This document shows positions 47,401 through 59,924 of a DNA stretch of 64,000 nt, piece by piece; position 1 is the stretch's first letter, and each line of letters starts with the position of its first letter. The notes under the pieces were generated by a model. It made no database searches, had not been told where the DNA came from, and worked only from the letters and a program-made list of their open reading frames with translations. This DNA comes from Torreya grandis (lineage: Eukaryota; Streptophyta; Pinopsida; Cupressales; Taxaceae). A program made the position numbers and the translations under genes. The stretch spans positions 2,555,001 to 2,619,000 of the forward strand of contig JARHVA010001190.1 in assembly GCA_037957365.1 (NCBI GenBank). The letters are read 5' to 3'.

Positions 47401-48000
47401 TGAAATAAATAATTTTAATATTAATTATTAAATTAATAAATCATAAGTAGAGTACGTACTAAAATTAATATTCACCATAAAAAAATTTGAATTAAAAAAT
47501 TCAATGGAAAAACAAGTGTATCAAAATAAACTCCCACATGTTTTTGAAAGATGGTACAAAATATTACAAGGTAACACAAAGTGCATAAAATTTAATCCAA
47601 GAGAGAATAAGAGTGAAGATAATAAAACCCATTGAAAATAATAGAATAAGCCTAAGAAAATCTCTAAAATAAGTAGAAGATACCCTCTTTAGAGTGAACA
47701 TAAGAAAATGAGTTTTAAAATAATTATAATCATTACTTTAGTCAATATTTTAATTATATACTTGATGTCCATATTTCCTATGTAGTGAGGAAAAATGAGT
47801 GCAAAGTAACAATGGAGTTACATACATGATGTAAATCTAATATTACTCATAATAAGGAATATATTTAATGATATTAAAGAAGTGAAAATTACATAACACT
47901 TCATATTATCCATATTATATGAAATATAAATTTATACGAGAATAAATAATATACACCTTAGAATATTTAAAATACCAAGATAAAGATTAAACCCTAACTA
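47401..48000 (-). repeat. G right (5') LTR
   Basis: 600 bp, TGAAATAAATAATTTTAATA to CCCTAACTA on the plus strand. It is the partner of 42157-42749. Confidence 0.65.
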
Positions 48001-51000
48001 TTATAGATGGATGATAATTATCCTTCCCAATAAGTAAACACATATTTTAATATAAATATATTCATGAAATAAATGCTTTGATTACCATTTGTAGGATCAA
48101 AAGAACACTTAATAAAGGAATGATTGGTCTTGCTATGATATTCATATGTTTGAACATGTACCAAGCTTTGAACGAGTTTCATTTGTTCATCTTTATCATG
48201 ATCCATTAAACAATAATTTTTTCTTGTATATATTGAAAGCTCGATAATATCTATTTTTAGATTTATATCTACATACAGATTTTCTATTATATTTTTCTAC
48301 ATAATTTTATAATCATTCTTCAAATTGTTGTCAAATACTTATCCTAAAACCTAGTGATCTTCCTAAAATTTACTTAAATTTTAATTGATATCAAATACAT
48401 TTTATCAAGGAATATACATAATAGTAAATATTATTTCCTTTTCACTCATTTTCTAATGTAGTGGCTTTACTAATATTTTTGATATAAAGAAGTTCGTTAA
48501 AAAAAAAAGTGTTTTAATGTGCATTATCTTTATTAAACTTGGGATGATGTTTACAATTTGAAATAGGCTGAAATATGCATAATCTAAGTATCAAATATAA
48601 TCTAAAACATTTGAATATGGTAAGGTAAAAAAATTATATTCTTTTCTTTGTCATTTGTACCCTTTGGAACTAAATGTTTGTTCCTCTTATTAGATATCCT
48701 AATAGTCCTTTGTATAATTCCCTAGTTTTTACTAATGAAACACCATCTTACTTCTTGGACTCTTTACGAGAAGGTAAACTAGTTTCCTCTTGCTTTGCCA
48801 TACAATTGTCCTTAAAAATTACTAGTCTCATTTGAACTAGATATATCACACTTCTTTTGAAGTCATGAGAGATAGATGCCACATGTTGATTCTTATGAAG
48901 TTTATTTTATTGAAATTGAAACATATTATTTGATTCCTTAATTTCAACTTAATTAATTTATGAACATTAATTTATAAGTAATAAAACTATATTATGTTTC
49001 GAGAAAGTTTTTAAAGAGTAGGTCCAACAAATTTATTATTGTTACTGTAATTACCATAAAATTAGAACAACCAATTAGGTCAAAACATGGTAATTGTTTT
49101 TCATATATAAGTTGTGAAAATTCAGGTTACCACCACATAAAGGTCAAGAGTAATAAGAGTTTTGAAAAGAACACAAGATAATACCTATGGTTCTTAGGAG
49201 GTGAAGGAAGGAAAATATGCAAGTATTTAAACTAGATGGATTTGTTTAAATAGAGTTGAAATATTATAGATCATGTAATGGAATATAAAAAATATATGAA
49301 ATAGCAATTTCAAACTCAAATGCATAAATATTAACATAACAAAGCTAATTATATTCTATGGAAATAAGAGGTTATTGGTATATATGTATATAGTACATAA
49401 CAAGACCGAGAATGAGAATTTAATGATAAGAAAGGGGAGACACTTATTAACTGATTTGTTTATACTATCATTGACAAAAAAAATGTTGAAAATGAGGATT
49501 GTTGTGATTTAAAAAGGAGAAACACTTCTTATCTAATTTACCTAGTCTAGTAGATGTATTTTATGAATGATCATTCAATATTGTATGTTTGATGCCTCTA
49601 TACTTTGCTACCAAATGTCTTATATATATCATTAAAAGAATAAGTTACAAAGAGATAACTATGAAAAAATTCATTTTACATAATGGTTGAAAGTTTTTCT
49701 TCTTACAGATATAACATATGGGATATTGAACATGTGATATGATAACATGTACTCTGACATGGAACAAAATATTGAAGTGCCACCTAACATGGTGCAATGT
49801 GGTACAAACTATTTATATGGGTAGTGAATCATGTGCATAACGTAAATACTTTATGGTATGAATCCTAGAATAGTATAATTACCTAAATGTGTTGTTGAGG
49901 TTACATAGGTGGAACACACTATCATATTGATGCAATTTTTTTTTATGTAAAAAATATTTACTTAGTGATTTACCTCATCTTGGGGTGTTCCATTCAATTT
50001 GAGAAACTCATAAGAGACACATTAGTATGCTGGAATGATGGTGCAAAGGTTAAGGATTAATATATAGTAGTCTTTGGTGTCATTCGATATCTTCATGTGT
50101 GCTAATAGACTGAAACACTACTCAAGGAAAGATTATTATGATGCCACTTATCCATAATAATCCATTCAAATGGTGCATGCCAACTTGGAGTAATAGTGTA
50201 CTTTGCATGCAAATATACTAAATTATGATAGATAGAGTGCAAGAAGGATTTGTTGAGTGGAATTCAGAGTTATGAATAATGACCTTAAGACTGATCATAA
50301 AAAAATTGGTATAGGGTTTCTGTTCTCTTTCCTATCAGGATCATGAAAATGTGGCATCGAATATACTAAAAGTGACCAAAAATTGGTAAAAGTGTTACAA
50401 TGAGAAGTAGTCTTGAGGGATCCCTCATACACTCAGATCATTTTTCATCACTTAGAGAGAAATGGTCACCATTTTTATTAGTTTTGAGATTCTAGGTGAT
50501 GGTGTTGAACCAATTCTCTAAATAAAAAAATATAATTGTGTGTTGATGTTGATTTCACTCCTTGAAATGGAATGTAGTATGAAAGATCCCTAATAAGAGA
50601 AGTACACATTATTCTATGTTCCTTATGAGGTAGAATGATTGTATGATGGTGCAACTTATTATTTTTTCCTATAACTATATAAACTAAGTCTAGTATCCTA
50701 GTGTAAAATTATACACACATATATTTGACACAATACCCTTATTCCTAATGTCTTATCCATTTACCATATTTGAAAAATTGTACATTTTAACATGCTTCTG
50801 GGAAAATCATGACCTGATGTAGGTTTACACTTGGTCCATTGAGCCTAAAAAACACACCAACACTTATAAAAAAGGAAAATGTTAATAAATTTGGACTACT
50901 ACTCAAATGTTAGTTAAACTTGCCTTAAGAACATAACCAAACTCATCTCTAAGATATACTTGTGTACTATGCAAGTTTATATAGGAAAAAATTATGCACT

Positions 51001-52891
51001 ATATAGGTTTGTCCATTTTATATTTGTGAGCCCAATTACATTTTTTCATTGATTATATGCATTTAAATTTTCCTTTCTACATTTATAAAGTTGAATAACA
51101 TGCATAAGCTATCCTTGGTTAGTGTATATATAAAAGGTCTTATCAAACTAAAAAATTACGAGAGAATTACACACATAACATAGATAAATACCTCAAGAGA
51201 AGTCACATCAAAGGTCAGGCATATAACTAAGAATCAAAATCTTTATACTTGTGACATTACATTCTATCTTAGTTTCTCATCATTTCTCTTATGTCAAAGG
51301 AGGGTATTAGACTGAACTAGTTACATTATCACTTCTAGGGAAGAGGACGTTCAAAAACCTCACTTGATATATTCTATCCACATAATCATAATACTATGTA
51401 GAGGTCTAATTTTGAGCATGTATAATGAATATTTTGAAATGTTACCTTAGAAGTTCCCTGATTCCATTAATTTTGTTTATTTTTGGAGTGTCAAACTAGG
51501 TCAAGGAGGTGATTATTATATTCAACATTTATTTCCAAGTATATATGCAAAACAAAGGCATAGGTGTGATAGGAATGTGACAACAGATAGGTGAGATATA
51601 AATCATCCTAAAACCTACTAGGATAGACATGGCCATAGAAATAAACACAAATAGATGGCACTATCTCAGTTGGGCTTGTACAAGCTTACACAATGCATGG
51701 GTCTGTCTAAGAGCAACATATAATTTTTAAATTTGAAGAACAGGTTGCACATAGTCTATAGGCTCAAATTTATATAATATAAAATAGGTGTGATTAATCC
51801 TTATCCCTTTGTCATTTAAATTTATTATATTGGTTTCATTATGGAATTTGTTATTGTTTCTCTTTATAGTAAATTATATAGATTTGAATTATATGCTTTC
51901 ATTTATGTATGCTTAAATATATTTAATTACAACTAGTTTACTCCTTGTTTTGTACAAAACTAGAATTAGGGTAAAGATAAATGGTGAATCCCAAATATTT
52001 CATACATCCAACCTAGGATTTTTACAAAACCTCTTTTCCTTATGGATTTTTATTTTTTAGATTTTGATCCTAAGGTTTATCTAGTCCTTTCAACCTTATA
52101 TCTTTGTGTGTATTGCTTGATTGCCATTAAGATTCAAATAAATGAAATAAATGCTTTGTCTTTGTTGGACACTATACCTTTATCTTCCCCACCCATTAGA
52201 AATAGTGTGCCTACTATTACCGTCAATGGTAACATTTAACCATTGAATGCTCCCCTTGAGAATATAAACATGCCTTCCCAAGAGATCTTAGTTTTAATGC
52301 ATGTAGTAGTTGTTATCAATTAGAGTTTGCACATGCTATGTTTTGTAATAGTAATATTATATAGAAATATAATGACACAATGGGATCACCCAAGTTATAG
52401 GACCTTGGAAAATTGAAGTGAACCTCTGGAGAAAGTTGAATTCCTTTCACTAAGCTTAGTGTAATTGATACATGACCAGTTCACTTCTAACTATAGCTTC
52501 TTTGTAATTTTAATCCTAACTGGGGTTTCATTTATAAGGAAAAGAGTTTTGAAGGAGTTTTAAAACTATAAATGGTGATGGACCAAAAGGTTTTAGTGGA
52601 AATTATTGATTTCTTTGATTGAACATAGTTTGAATAGTAATATACTGAAATCTATTGAAACACAATCTTACATAAGTATGAAATCAAAGGTAATATTGGA
52701 ATTTTTATTAATAAGGAAAAAATTTCTCAATTTTTCCTTAAAAATATTCAAAAGAGTAAGATAAATACCACAAATGATCCCATATTACTGAAATAAGACT
52801 TATATCATTAAAAAATGTAACAAAATCTATATATACATAAGGATGACACAAAATAAGAAAGGCAAAATGTTAGTATATTGATATTCTTCAG
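48001..52891. other. 4.9 kb of AT-rich DNA with no recognised feature
   Basis: I see no protein family, RNA gene, LTR pair or array. Open frames are short and without recognisable composition. The tract near 51240-51310 (ending AAAGGAGGGTATTAGACTG) vaguely resembles a Copia LTR end but has no partner. Confidence 0.5.
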
Positions 52892-53231
52892 GTTACAACA
52901 TGTAAATGAACTTCTCATAATCAAAAAAAATATCTCTCAGGAAAAAGATCCATGGGCTACATAGGAGACCCATATTTTTACAAAAACTTACTCTCTTGAG
53001 GGAGAAGTCAAAAAATTTACACTTACTCCTAGAGAAAGAAATTAGGGAGTGCTCATAAAATGTTACAACATGTAGATGAACTTATCAAAATCAAAAACAA
53101 TATCTCTCAGCAAAAAAATCCATGGGCTATGTAGGAGACCCATATTTTTACAAAAACTTACTCTCTTAAGGGAGAAGTCAAAAACTTTACACTTACTCCT
53201 AGAGAAAGAAATTAGGGAGTGATCATAAAAT
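52892..53231. repeat. 170-bp tandem duplication
   Basis: Copies 52892-53061 and 53062-53231 share about 93% identity. Each begins GTTACAACATGTA[A/G]ATGAAC and contains CCATGGGCTA and AGAGAAAGAAATTAGGGAGTG. Confidence 0.9.
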
Positions 53232-53999
53232 GTTCTCATTTTAGCTTGGAGATGCATCTTTGGTGGAGTAGAAGAAAGAAGAGGTCTCTAAAAGCAACCA
53301 GATGATTTTCCAAGTGTTGAAGAAGGATAAAAATGTTGTTGGTGTCTTTCATTTGAACCTTCTCTCCTTGAGCTTAGTTGAAGAAGTATCTCACCAACAA
53401 ATGGGGTGCCCAAATGAAAATTCATGACTTGGTCAGTCTTTTAACAAAATTGAATATTTTTTGAAATATTTGAATATTTTAAAACATAACTTGAAAAACC
53501 TAACTTATAATTTGTAGTTGAGACTTTTACAACTTATAAGTCACTTGACAAGAAGGGATGTGCAAATTACAATGTGAGATTTTATAACTTTTAAGTCATT
53601 TAACTTGTCAAAAAGAAAAGATTAACATACAAGTTGTAATTTTTCAATTTAAAATTGATGAGATGATAATTGAAAATTACAAGAAACACTTTTTCAACTT
53701 AAAGCTAAGAGCTGTCAAAATGATAGTTGTAATTTATAACTTAAAATTTTACAATGTAGCTTATAAAATTTATAATTTACAGAATGCATTCTTCTCAAAT
53801 AATTAAATAATTAATCAATGATAGTGACATCAGAGAATTATTTTCCCTTTTCCACTTATATCTTCTCGATGTAAGTGTCAAAGTTGTCAAATATTTATTG
53901 TAGACACTCTTCATCGAGACCAATTATGTAAAGATTATTGATGTCATATTCTGTCATTACTTATGATAATTATCTAGAATAATCTCTATAGATTTGGAT
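53232..53999. other. AT-rich spacer with short dyads
   Basis: Repeats of AACTTATAA and TTATAACTT-like words between 53490 and 53780 give many small inverted repeats. No gene is seen. Confidence 0.45.
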
Positions 54000-56900
54000 A
54001 TATTTTCCCATATGATCAAGTGTATTGTGGTACTTAATAAACTGGTGGATGGAATCCAAATTGAAAATTGTGTCATGTGCTAACTCCCTCTTAATCACCT
54101 CCTTGAATTTATCTTAGACAACTTGAACATGAAAAGGTTTATCTTGGTAATTTGCTACCTCACATGACAATTTAAAAATTAAATATTTAATGTCATATAT
54201 TACATTGATGGCCTTGTCACTTGTAATTTTGGCCTTATTGATACTTTCATTAAGTATTTTGATTCTAAACTTGGCTGCCCTCTCCAGCTTATCATGCTCT
54301 AAAGGATTTTTGAGTATCTTTTCAGACATGAGGATGCCACTCTATTTGTTCAATGGCCTAAAAATTAAGAGAGTAAAAATTTATCCTTTCAACTTCTTCC
54401 TCATATTTATTTATTTATAGCTTTAGAGTTACAAGGTCATCCTTTAGTGTTTTGTAATAATGTATTGCCAACCCTATCACCATGTTTCCTTTGGTGACTA
54501 GTTTTTAAACCTAGTCCTTTATATCTCTACCCATTATACCAATCTCTGCCATTATATCAAATGTCTCTTTATCAAGGAATTGAGGTGGAAATTGAGTTGG
54601 ATAGGTTGGTTTGAGAGGATGTGATGGGTCTATGACTTTCTTCAAGGTAGCCGTCAACTACTCTAACTTATTATTCAACTCATCTTTGGTGACCTTATTA
54701 CTATCCATTTTCTACAATAGAGAAATTATGCTTGTTTGGACATCATGTTTTAGTCCCTCTCTCATTGGATGACCAAGGTGTACCTTGGATACCTGATAAT
54801 CCCCCACCACTAAATATTCTTTCTATTTTTCAAGTAGGGGAAATACTATCTCTACATACTTCTCCCCTATTACATCATAAAAACTCTAGAAAAAATCTTT
54901 GGACCTCTCTTTGGTCATTTAGATGCTTCCAATAGGACAAAATCTAGGGTGTTAGAAGATATCATTTGCATCCTCTTCTTAGACACTGATTGTGCAAAAC
55001 AACTAGGAGTGGCTACCAATGAATCCTATTCTATCCCAATGGCCACTACTACTTATGAATCTATGATTGAATATGTCACACTCATAGTTATTGTGATAAG
55101 TTCCATATCTACCATTGATTTTGCCCTTGAGTCTTTTGATTATGATCTGGTTGTCCCTACCCCATTGTTGGGTTGACTAGCCATAGTTGTGTTAGTGGAA
55201 TTATCTATCTCTACCTCCTTAGTGGGAGTTTGGGTCAAAGTGAGAGTGGGAGAAGGAAATGATACTTGGATGGGTTGAGTGGATGTACTTTTGAGGGGTG
55301 TGGAAGATTAGAGTGATATAGGTGGAAAGGTAGGCATGTGTGGAGGTAACAAGGGAACTTGTGGAAGGATGTTTCCCAAGGCAAAAAAAGAATCTAGTAG
55401 TGTGGTTAGAATGGATAGAGTAGAAGTAGTGGGTAGTGTGATGAAAGATGAAGATGGAATTGTTACTAAGCCATTGGATATGGTGGATAGTGGGGCTATA
55501 GTTAGAAGGATTGAGTCGATAGCCATGTATTTTTGAGTAGTGTTGGTGATCAATGGGGTGGTAGTAGATATAGGGAATAAGGTGGAAGTGAAGGTGAAAG
55601 AGGGAGGTGGGGATGGAGTTGGAATAACCAACTATATTTATTGGCTTAATACCAAGGGGATCACTTGTACTAGTGAGCTAGATGGGGGAGCAATTACTTA
55701 CACAAGTTGGATGGTAAAAATAGGAGGGGTTACAATAGTTGAGTCCCCTATAAAAACTAGTAGTGCTTGGTCAAGTGGTTAGGTTATTGGTACTTCAGTG
55801 CTAGAAGTGGCCCTTTTGTCCTTCTATTTTTTATTCCCTTTGTGTGAGATGGATAGTCCCACTCCCTGATCTACTTGGATGCTATTTTTGGAACCCTTTG
55901 TTGCTTCTACCTCTACCCCTTTATCCTTTTCCTTTTTGAACCCATCGGTGATGTTCAAGATTTATTTTTTTATATTTACCCCCTTAATTCTTAACCAATT
56001 TAAAGTCATATTAATGACTGGGGTAGTCCTATCTAGTAAAGAAAAAGATTCAAGTGTGGACCACCTAACTTTGGGAAGGGGTTGAAGGTAGATATGATTA
56101 TCAAAATAAACCCTATCCACTGACTATTCCCCATCTTTCAACTCATCTAGAAATGGTGCCATGTCATAGTTATTAATCTATTCTAGGGTCATCTTGGAAT
56201 AATCCCTCAACCTAACCTCTTCCTCATCCTGCATGTCCTAATAATCTTCATAAAAGGAATGTGAGTAAATGAGGAACCCATTGAACTAGAAACAAACCCT
56301 GTAACATAATCTGTGCACATCTACCTTCAACCCCATGGTCTAAAGCTTTAGGGGTTTTCAAACAGTGTTTGTTTATAATCTGTGCACAAGAGGAGGTGTT
56401 GTCTTGGTATAATTTCTTGGAGGAGTTAGGGGTAATATCTATATAAATTTCAAACTTTGATATTAAAAACATAGTGTCAATGAAATCTAGATCTAGTTTT
56501 ATATTTTTTTCTCCCTTATCACTAACTACCTCTCTTATCTTTACATCATAATGCTTGGCCATAGTGAGCACAAACTTGGGGATTTGCATTGATAATGGAA
56601 AGGTTATAGCTTGAGGTAAACCAATATCATATATGCTCTAAATCTGGTCATTTTTGAATTTTGCATTGATCCTAGTCTATAAGTTAGTTAGGTTTGTGTG
56701 TCTTAGGTCAGTGTTAGTTATCTCATTAATGTTAAAATAGAATATGGAAGGAACACTAGGTCCCTTTGATTTTAACTTCATCTCCTTTCTAGACATATAC
56801 ACTGGGAAAATGTGTGAGAGAACCAACTACAGAACTGGTCAGTTTTTGGGTTTGCCATTGTAGGTAATTTTACCACTTTTAATCGAGTTTCATTATGCTA

Positions 56901-57221
56901 CTATAAGGGTTCTACTCCAATGGGAATATAGTGTGAAATAATAACTATAAAACCCAACATAGAGTTGACTGAGTTTTAACTTGCAAAAGCACTTGCAAGG
57001 TCTGAATGAATATGAATGGGGATTTTAGGGTTTAAATCATAGTTGAAAACATCGACCAAAGGTTTGATAAGAATATTGTTTGGAATTTTCAAATCAGATC
57101 TTTGATGGGAACTTAGGGTAAGAAAACAAGAGGGGTCTCTACCTAGATCTAAGTGTGGATAAGTGAAGATTTTGGTTTTTTGAGTTTTTGAACCAAATTG
57201 AATGGGTGGAAATAAAATCAA
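54000..57221 (-). pseudogene. Decayed long ORF of unknown family: globular, S/T/P-rich, coiled coil
   Basis: On the minus strand, coding-like sequence runs from an ATG at 57221 to about 54000 with stops and frameshifts. Order: an N-terminal segment (MILFPPIQF start), then a globular-looking region (57000-56250) with KITYNGKPKN, LTMAKHYDVKIREVVSDKGEKN and KLDLDFIDTMFLIS. A low-complexity Ser/Thr/Pro linker follows (55790-55270). A Lys/Glu-rich, probably coiled-coil tail (54700-54000) contains INKYEEEVERI and ESINKAKITSDKAINVIYD. No Gag, RT or integrase signature is visible. A minus-strand TATATAAATA at about 57366-57357 lies 140 bp upstream. It is probably a retroelement accessory or gag-like ORF, but I do not recognise it; a decayed host gene is less likely. 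Confidence 0.4.
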
Positions 57222-58339
57222 AGAAAAAATGGGAATCTATACAAATTTTAGTAAAATATTTAACATGTGAATGTAAAAACTAGAAAATTTGTGAGAAAAC
57301 ATTGATGCTTTTAATAATTTAGAGAAAAAACCCTAAATATGGCAAGGGAAAATGCCTAATATTTATATAAAAATAATAATGGAGTAGACTGAAGGAAAAT
57401 TTAGGTGATCGAGGAGAATACTAGGTATGCACATGCAGGGTTTTGCAAGTGATGGATCTAGTGTGCATTTTTGGGAAACAATACTTTGGTTCATGGCATC
57501 ACTCATCTTAGAGGTGAACAGGATCTAGTTTGTGGTGTTTCTTGGTAGTGGAGGTGAGAGGGATTTGATTACAATGTTTAATAATGTTGTAAAAAATACT
57601 AAAATATATATTAAAACCATTAATTAATGCCAATCATGTTAAAAATGGTGGTAGATGGTTAATAGGTAGAAATGTGGGTTTTCAGAGTAACCTTGAAAGT
57701 TTTCAACTCTTAATATATTTTTAATTTTCCATTTTCCACTTTTAATTGGTAGTCAAAAATCCAAGAAACCTATGCATAGTTGTAAATTTGTAATATGCTC
57801 ATCATTCTTTGATTTCCACATGCTGCTGAGGGGTTTTGGAGGTGAAGATGTTTTAGGAAGTGAGGAGTAGAATTCAGATTACACTTTGAAACTTTGTAAA
57901 GTTATAAAGTGTAGTGGGAATTTTGGTTATCACTTAGGTCTTAATGAAAAGTGGGAAGCAGAGTCTGCATCACACTTAACAACTTTACAAAGTTGTTAAG
58001 TGCATATAAATATAGGGTTTCCACTTAGGTCTTAAAAAATGGTGCTTAGGCCATTCTAAAGATTTTAATCAAATTTTTTTATAGGTCTCCTCTAAGGCAT
58101 AAGGTGTTTTGAGTTTTTTGGCAGAAAAAATATCAACATTTTTGGTGACCTTTGTGGAGTGATTGTTTGCTAATCAATTTTTTCCCAGTAGCCTTCTATT
58201 TTATTGGGCATGGATTCATTTGAAGTTTATCACATCCTACATGGAGAAGAAATATAAATGGGAATTTCAATAAATAAGAAATAAAATAGGGAAAACAAAA
58301 ATTGAAACAAACTAAGGAAGAAAACTCCTAATGAGTTGC
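57222..58339. other. Non-coding stretch with LTR-edge-like junction near 58137
   Basis: AT-rich, with a near-repeat of AACTTT[G/A][T/C]AAAGTT[A/G]T[A/T]AAGTG at 57890-57910 and 57980-58002. At 58128-58150, ATATCAACA is followed by TTTTTGGTGACCTTTGTGG, the same form as the LTR/interior junction of element B at 27739. Seen from the minus strand it would be where the 3' LTR of the neighbouring pol fragment begins. Confidence 0.4.
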
Positions 58340-59924
58340 ATAGTATGCAAAAGCACTTATTTATGAGAAACCAACTAATCCTAATATGTACAAATCTTTG
58401 GAAAGAATTCCAAGCTCAGAAGCATGCTTTGAGGTATATCCCATTGACTAGGATGGGTAGCTCTAATCCATCAAGCCTAGATAGATGGAATATATTGGGT
58501 CATTTGCAATGGGTTATGATGTATGAACCACTCCATATTGCATCAAATTTTATATGCTTGCTTGGCTTGGACATTTTAGCATCACATTTCATAATTATGT
58601 CTCCTATATTGAAGATATTATAAAATTATTTTCTATCAAAATTTCTCTTTAGTTGAGCTTGACTTACTTCTAGGACTTACATTGACTAGTTCTTAACCTC
58701 CTCCAGCTCCACGAGTTCTACCAACCACATGGTCATCACATCATTTTCAGTTAATTCCAATTATTGAGTTACAAAGATGGTAACTCTATTGACAATGGAA
58801 ATGTAAATTCCCTTCCATAGACCAACATAAATGGAGTATTGTCAATGGTTCTTTTGGGAGTGATCCTGTTGGCCCAAAGTGTTGATTTTAGCTTAGTGTG
58901 CCAAGTCCTCTAGTTATCTTCCACTATCCTTTTTATAATCCTTATGAGATTTTTATTGGTGGATTATACCAAGACATTACCTTACAAGTAATAATTATAT
59001 GAATTCTTGAAGTAGACATTATTTTTCACTACCCATTTGCTCACTTGAGTGCCCATAAAAGCTTTGGCCTTGTCTGAGATAATCATGTAAGGAACACTAA
59101 ATATAGTGATGATACTATCCATGAATTATAAGATAGATGCTTCCATGACATCCTTCAATGAAACCAATTTAGTCCATATATTAAAATAATTAGTTGCTTT
59201 AAATACTTGTTTATGGTCGACGCTTGATGGGAGATTGATCATTGCAATAAAATCCAACCCCCAATGATAAAATGGTTCATCAACTTGGATTTTTTAGAGA
59301 GGAAGAGATGATAATATTTTATTGCCTACAAATCAGGCACATTTCTCACAAATTTTGCACCCATATATGTGCATATTTAAACAATTTAGGCAAATAATAG
59401 TGTGCACTCATTATTTTGATAGTAGTGGTCCTTGTAAAAAAATGGCCACTGACAAGCCATCATGAAATTATTTAAGTGATTTGGAGATTTTATCATGCTC
59501 AATGCATCTCAACATAAGTCGATTAATATCTTTACTAAATAATATCCCATTAATGAGAGCATAAGGAATAAATTAGAGCTTGAAGAACTTTTTTTGGACT
59601 ATTGGAGCTTAGGTGGGTATTCACCAGTTTGAAAGAAGGTAGTCATGTCATAGATCCAACTATTGAGAAGATGAAGATTCATTATTTGAAATTCTTGTAG
59701 AATATATATTACATCAACAACCTTATTTTCAAAATCAAGCTTCTCACATAAGCCTTTTCCTCTTATAAGCTTAGTTATTTTAATGATCACATCATTTTCC
59801 ATGACTTTCGTGATCCAACCCACTCTTTTATAATTTATTTCCCATCTAAAAAATAACTCCTTTACACTCTATTGACTAACCATTAGTTTAATCTTGTTGT
59901 TTGAGAGCACATGTCTGAACTTTT
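58340..59924 (-). pseudogene. pol: Ty3/Gypsy pol fragment: RNase H end, integrase, C-terminal domain
   Basis: On the minus strand, RNase H end QKFRHVLSN and GWITKVMENDVIIKITKLIRG (59924-59740) is followed by a linker, a LINGILF block, and a decayed zinc-binding region. The integrase core then starts with QVDEPFYHWGLDFIAMINLPSS near 59260, KATNYFN near 59190, an ISDKAKAF block near 59090, and STNKNLIRIIKR near 58960-58920. The motifs WHTKLK, LWANRITPKRTI and TPFMLVYGR follow to about 58800. The C-terminal domain reads GDIIMKCDAK, KFDAIW and LVNGIYLK (58600-58430). Integrase inserts element cDNA. Here the first catalytic Asp is Asn and the catalytic Glu codon is TAA (58966-58964). RT and protease are missing; element C begins at the break. 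Confidence 0.85.

Larger units (their letters stand above)
42157..48000 (-). mobile_element. G: decayed Copia-like LTR element
   Basis: Direct repeats of about 595 bp at 42157-42749 and 47401-48000 are about 70-75% similar, with matching landmarks: TAACACA[A/G]TGTGCATAAAATTT, GAGTGCAAAGTAA, and CATAAT[G/A]AGGAATATAT[C/T]TAATGATAT. On the minus strand the right copy ends TTTCA and is followed by TGTTATTAGAGT, 9 of 12 bases of the initiator-Met site. An AGGGAGAA purine tract precedes the left copy. No target duplication survives. The 4.65-kb interior has no readable coding. It is the oldest LTR element in the window. Confidence 0.65.

Noticed and set aside
52042..52239. Plus-strand 65-codon frame
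   Set aside because: It is short, with no family resemblance, in AT-rich DNA with many chance frames.
55336..55782. Plus-strand Gly/Val/Lys-rich frames
   Set aside because: They are the reverse of the Ser/Thr/Pro-rich linker of the minus-strand ORF relic and show no family.
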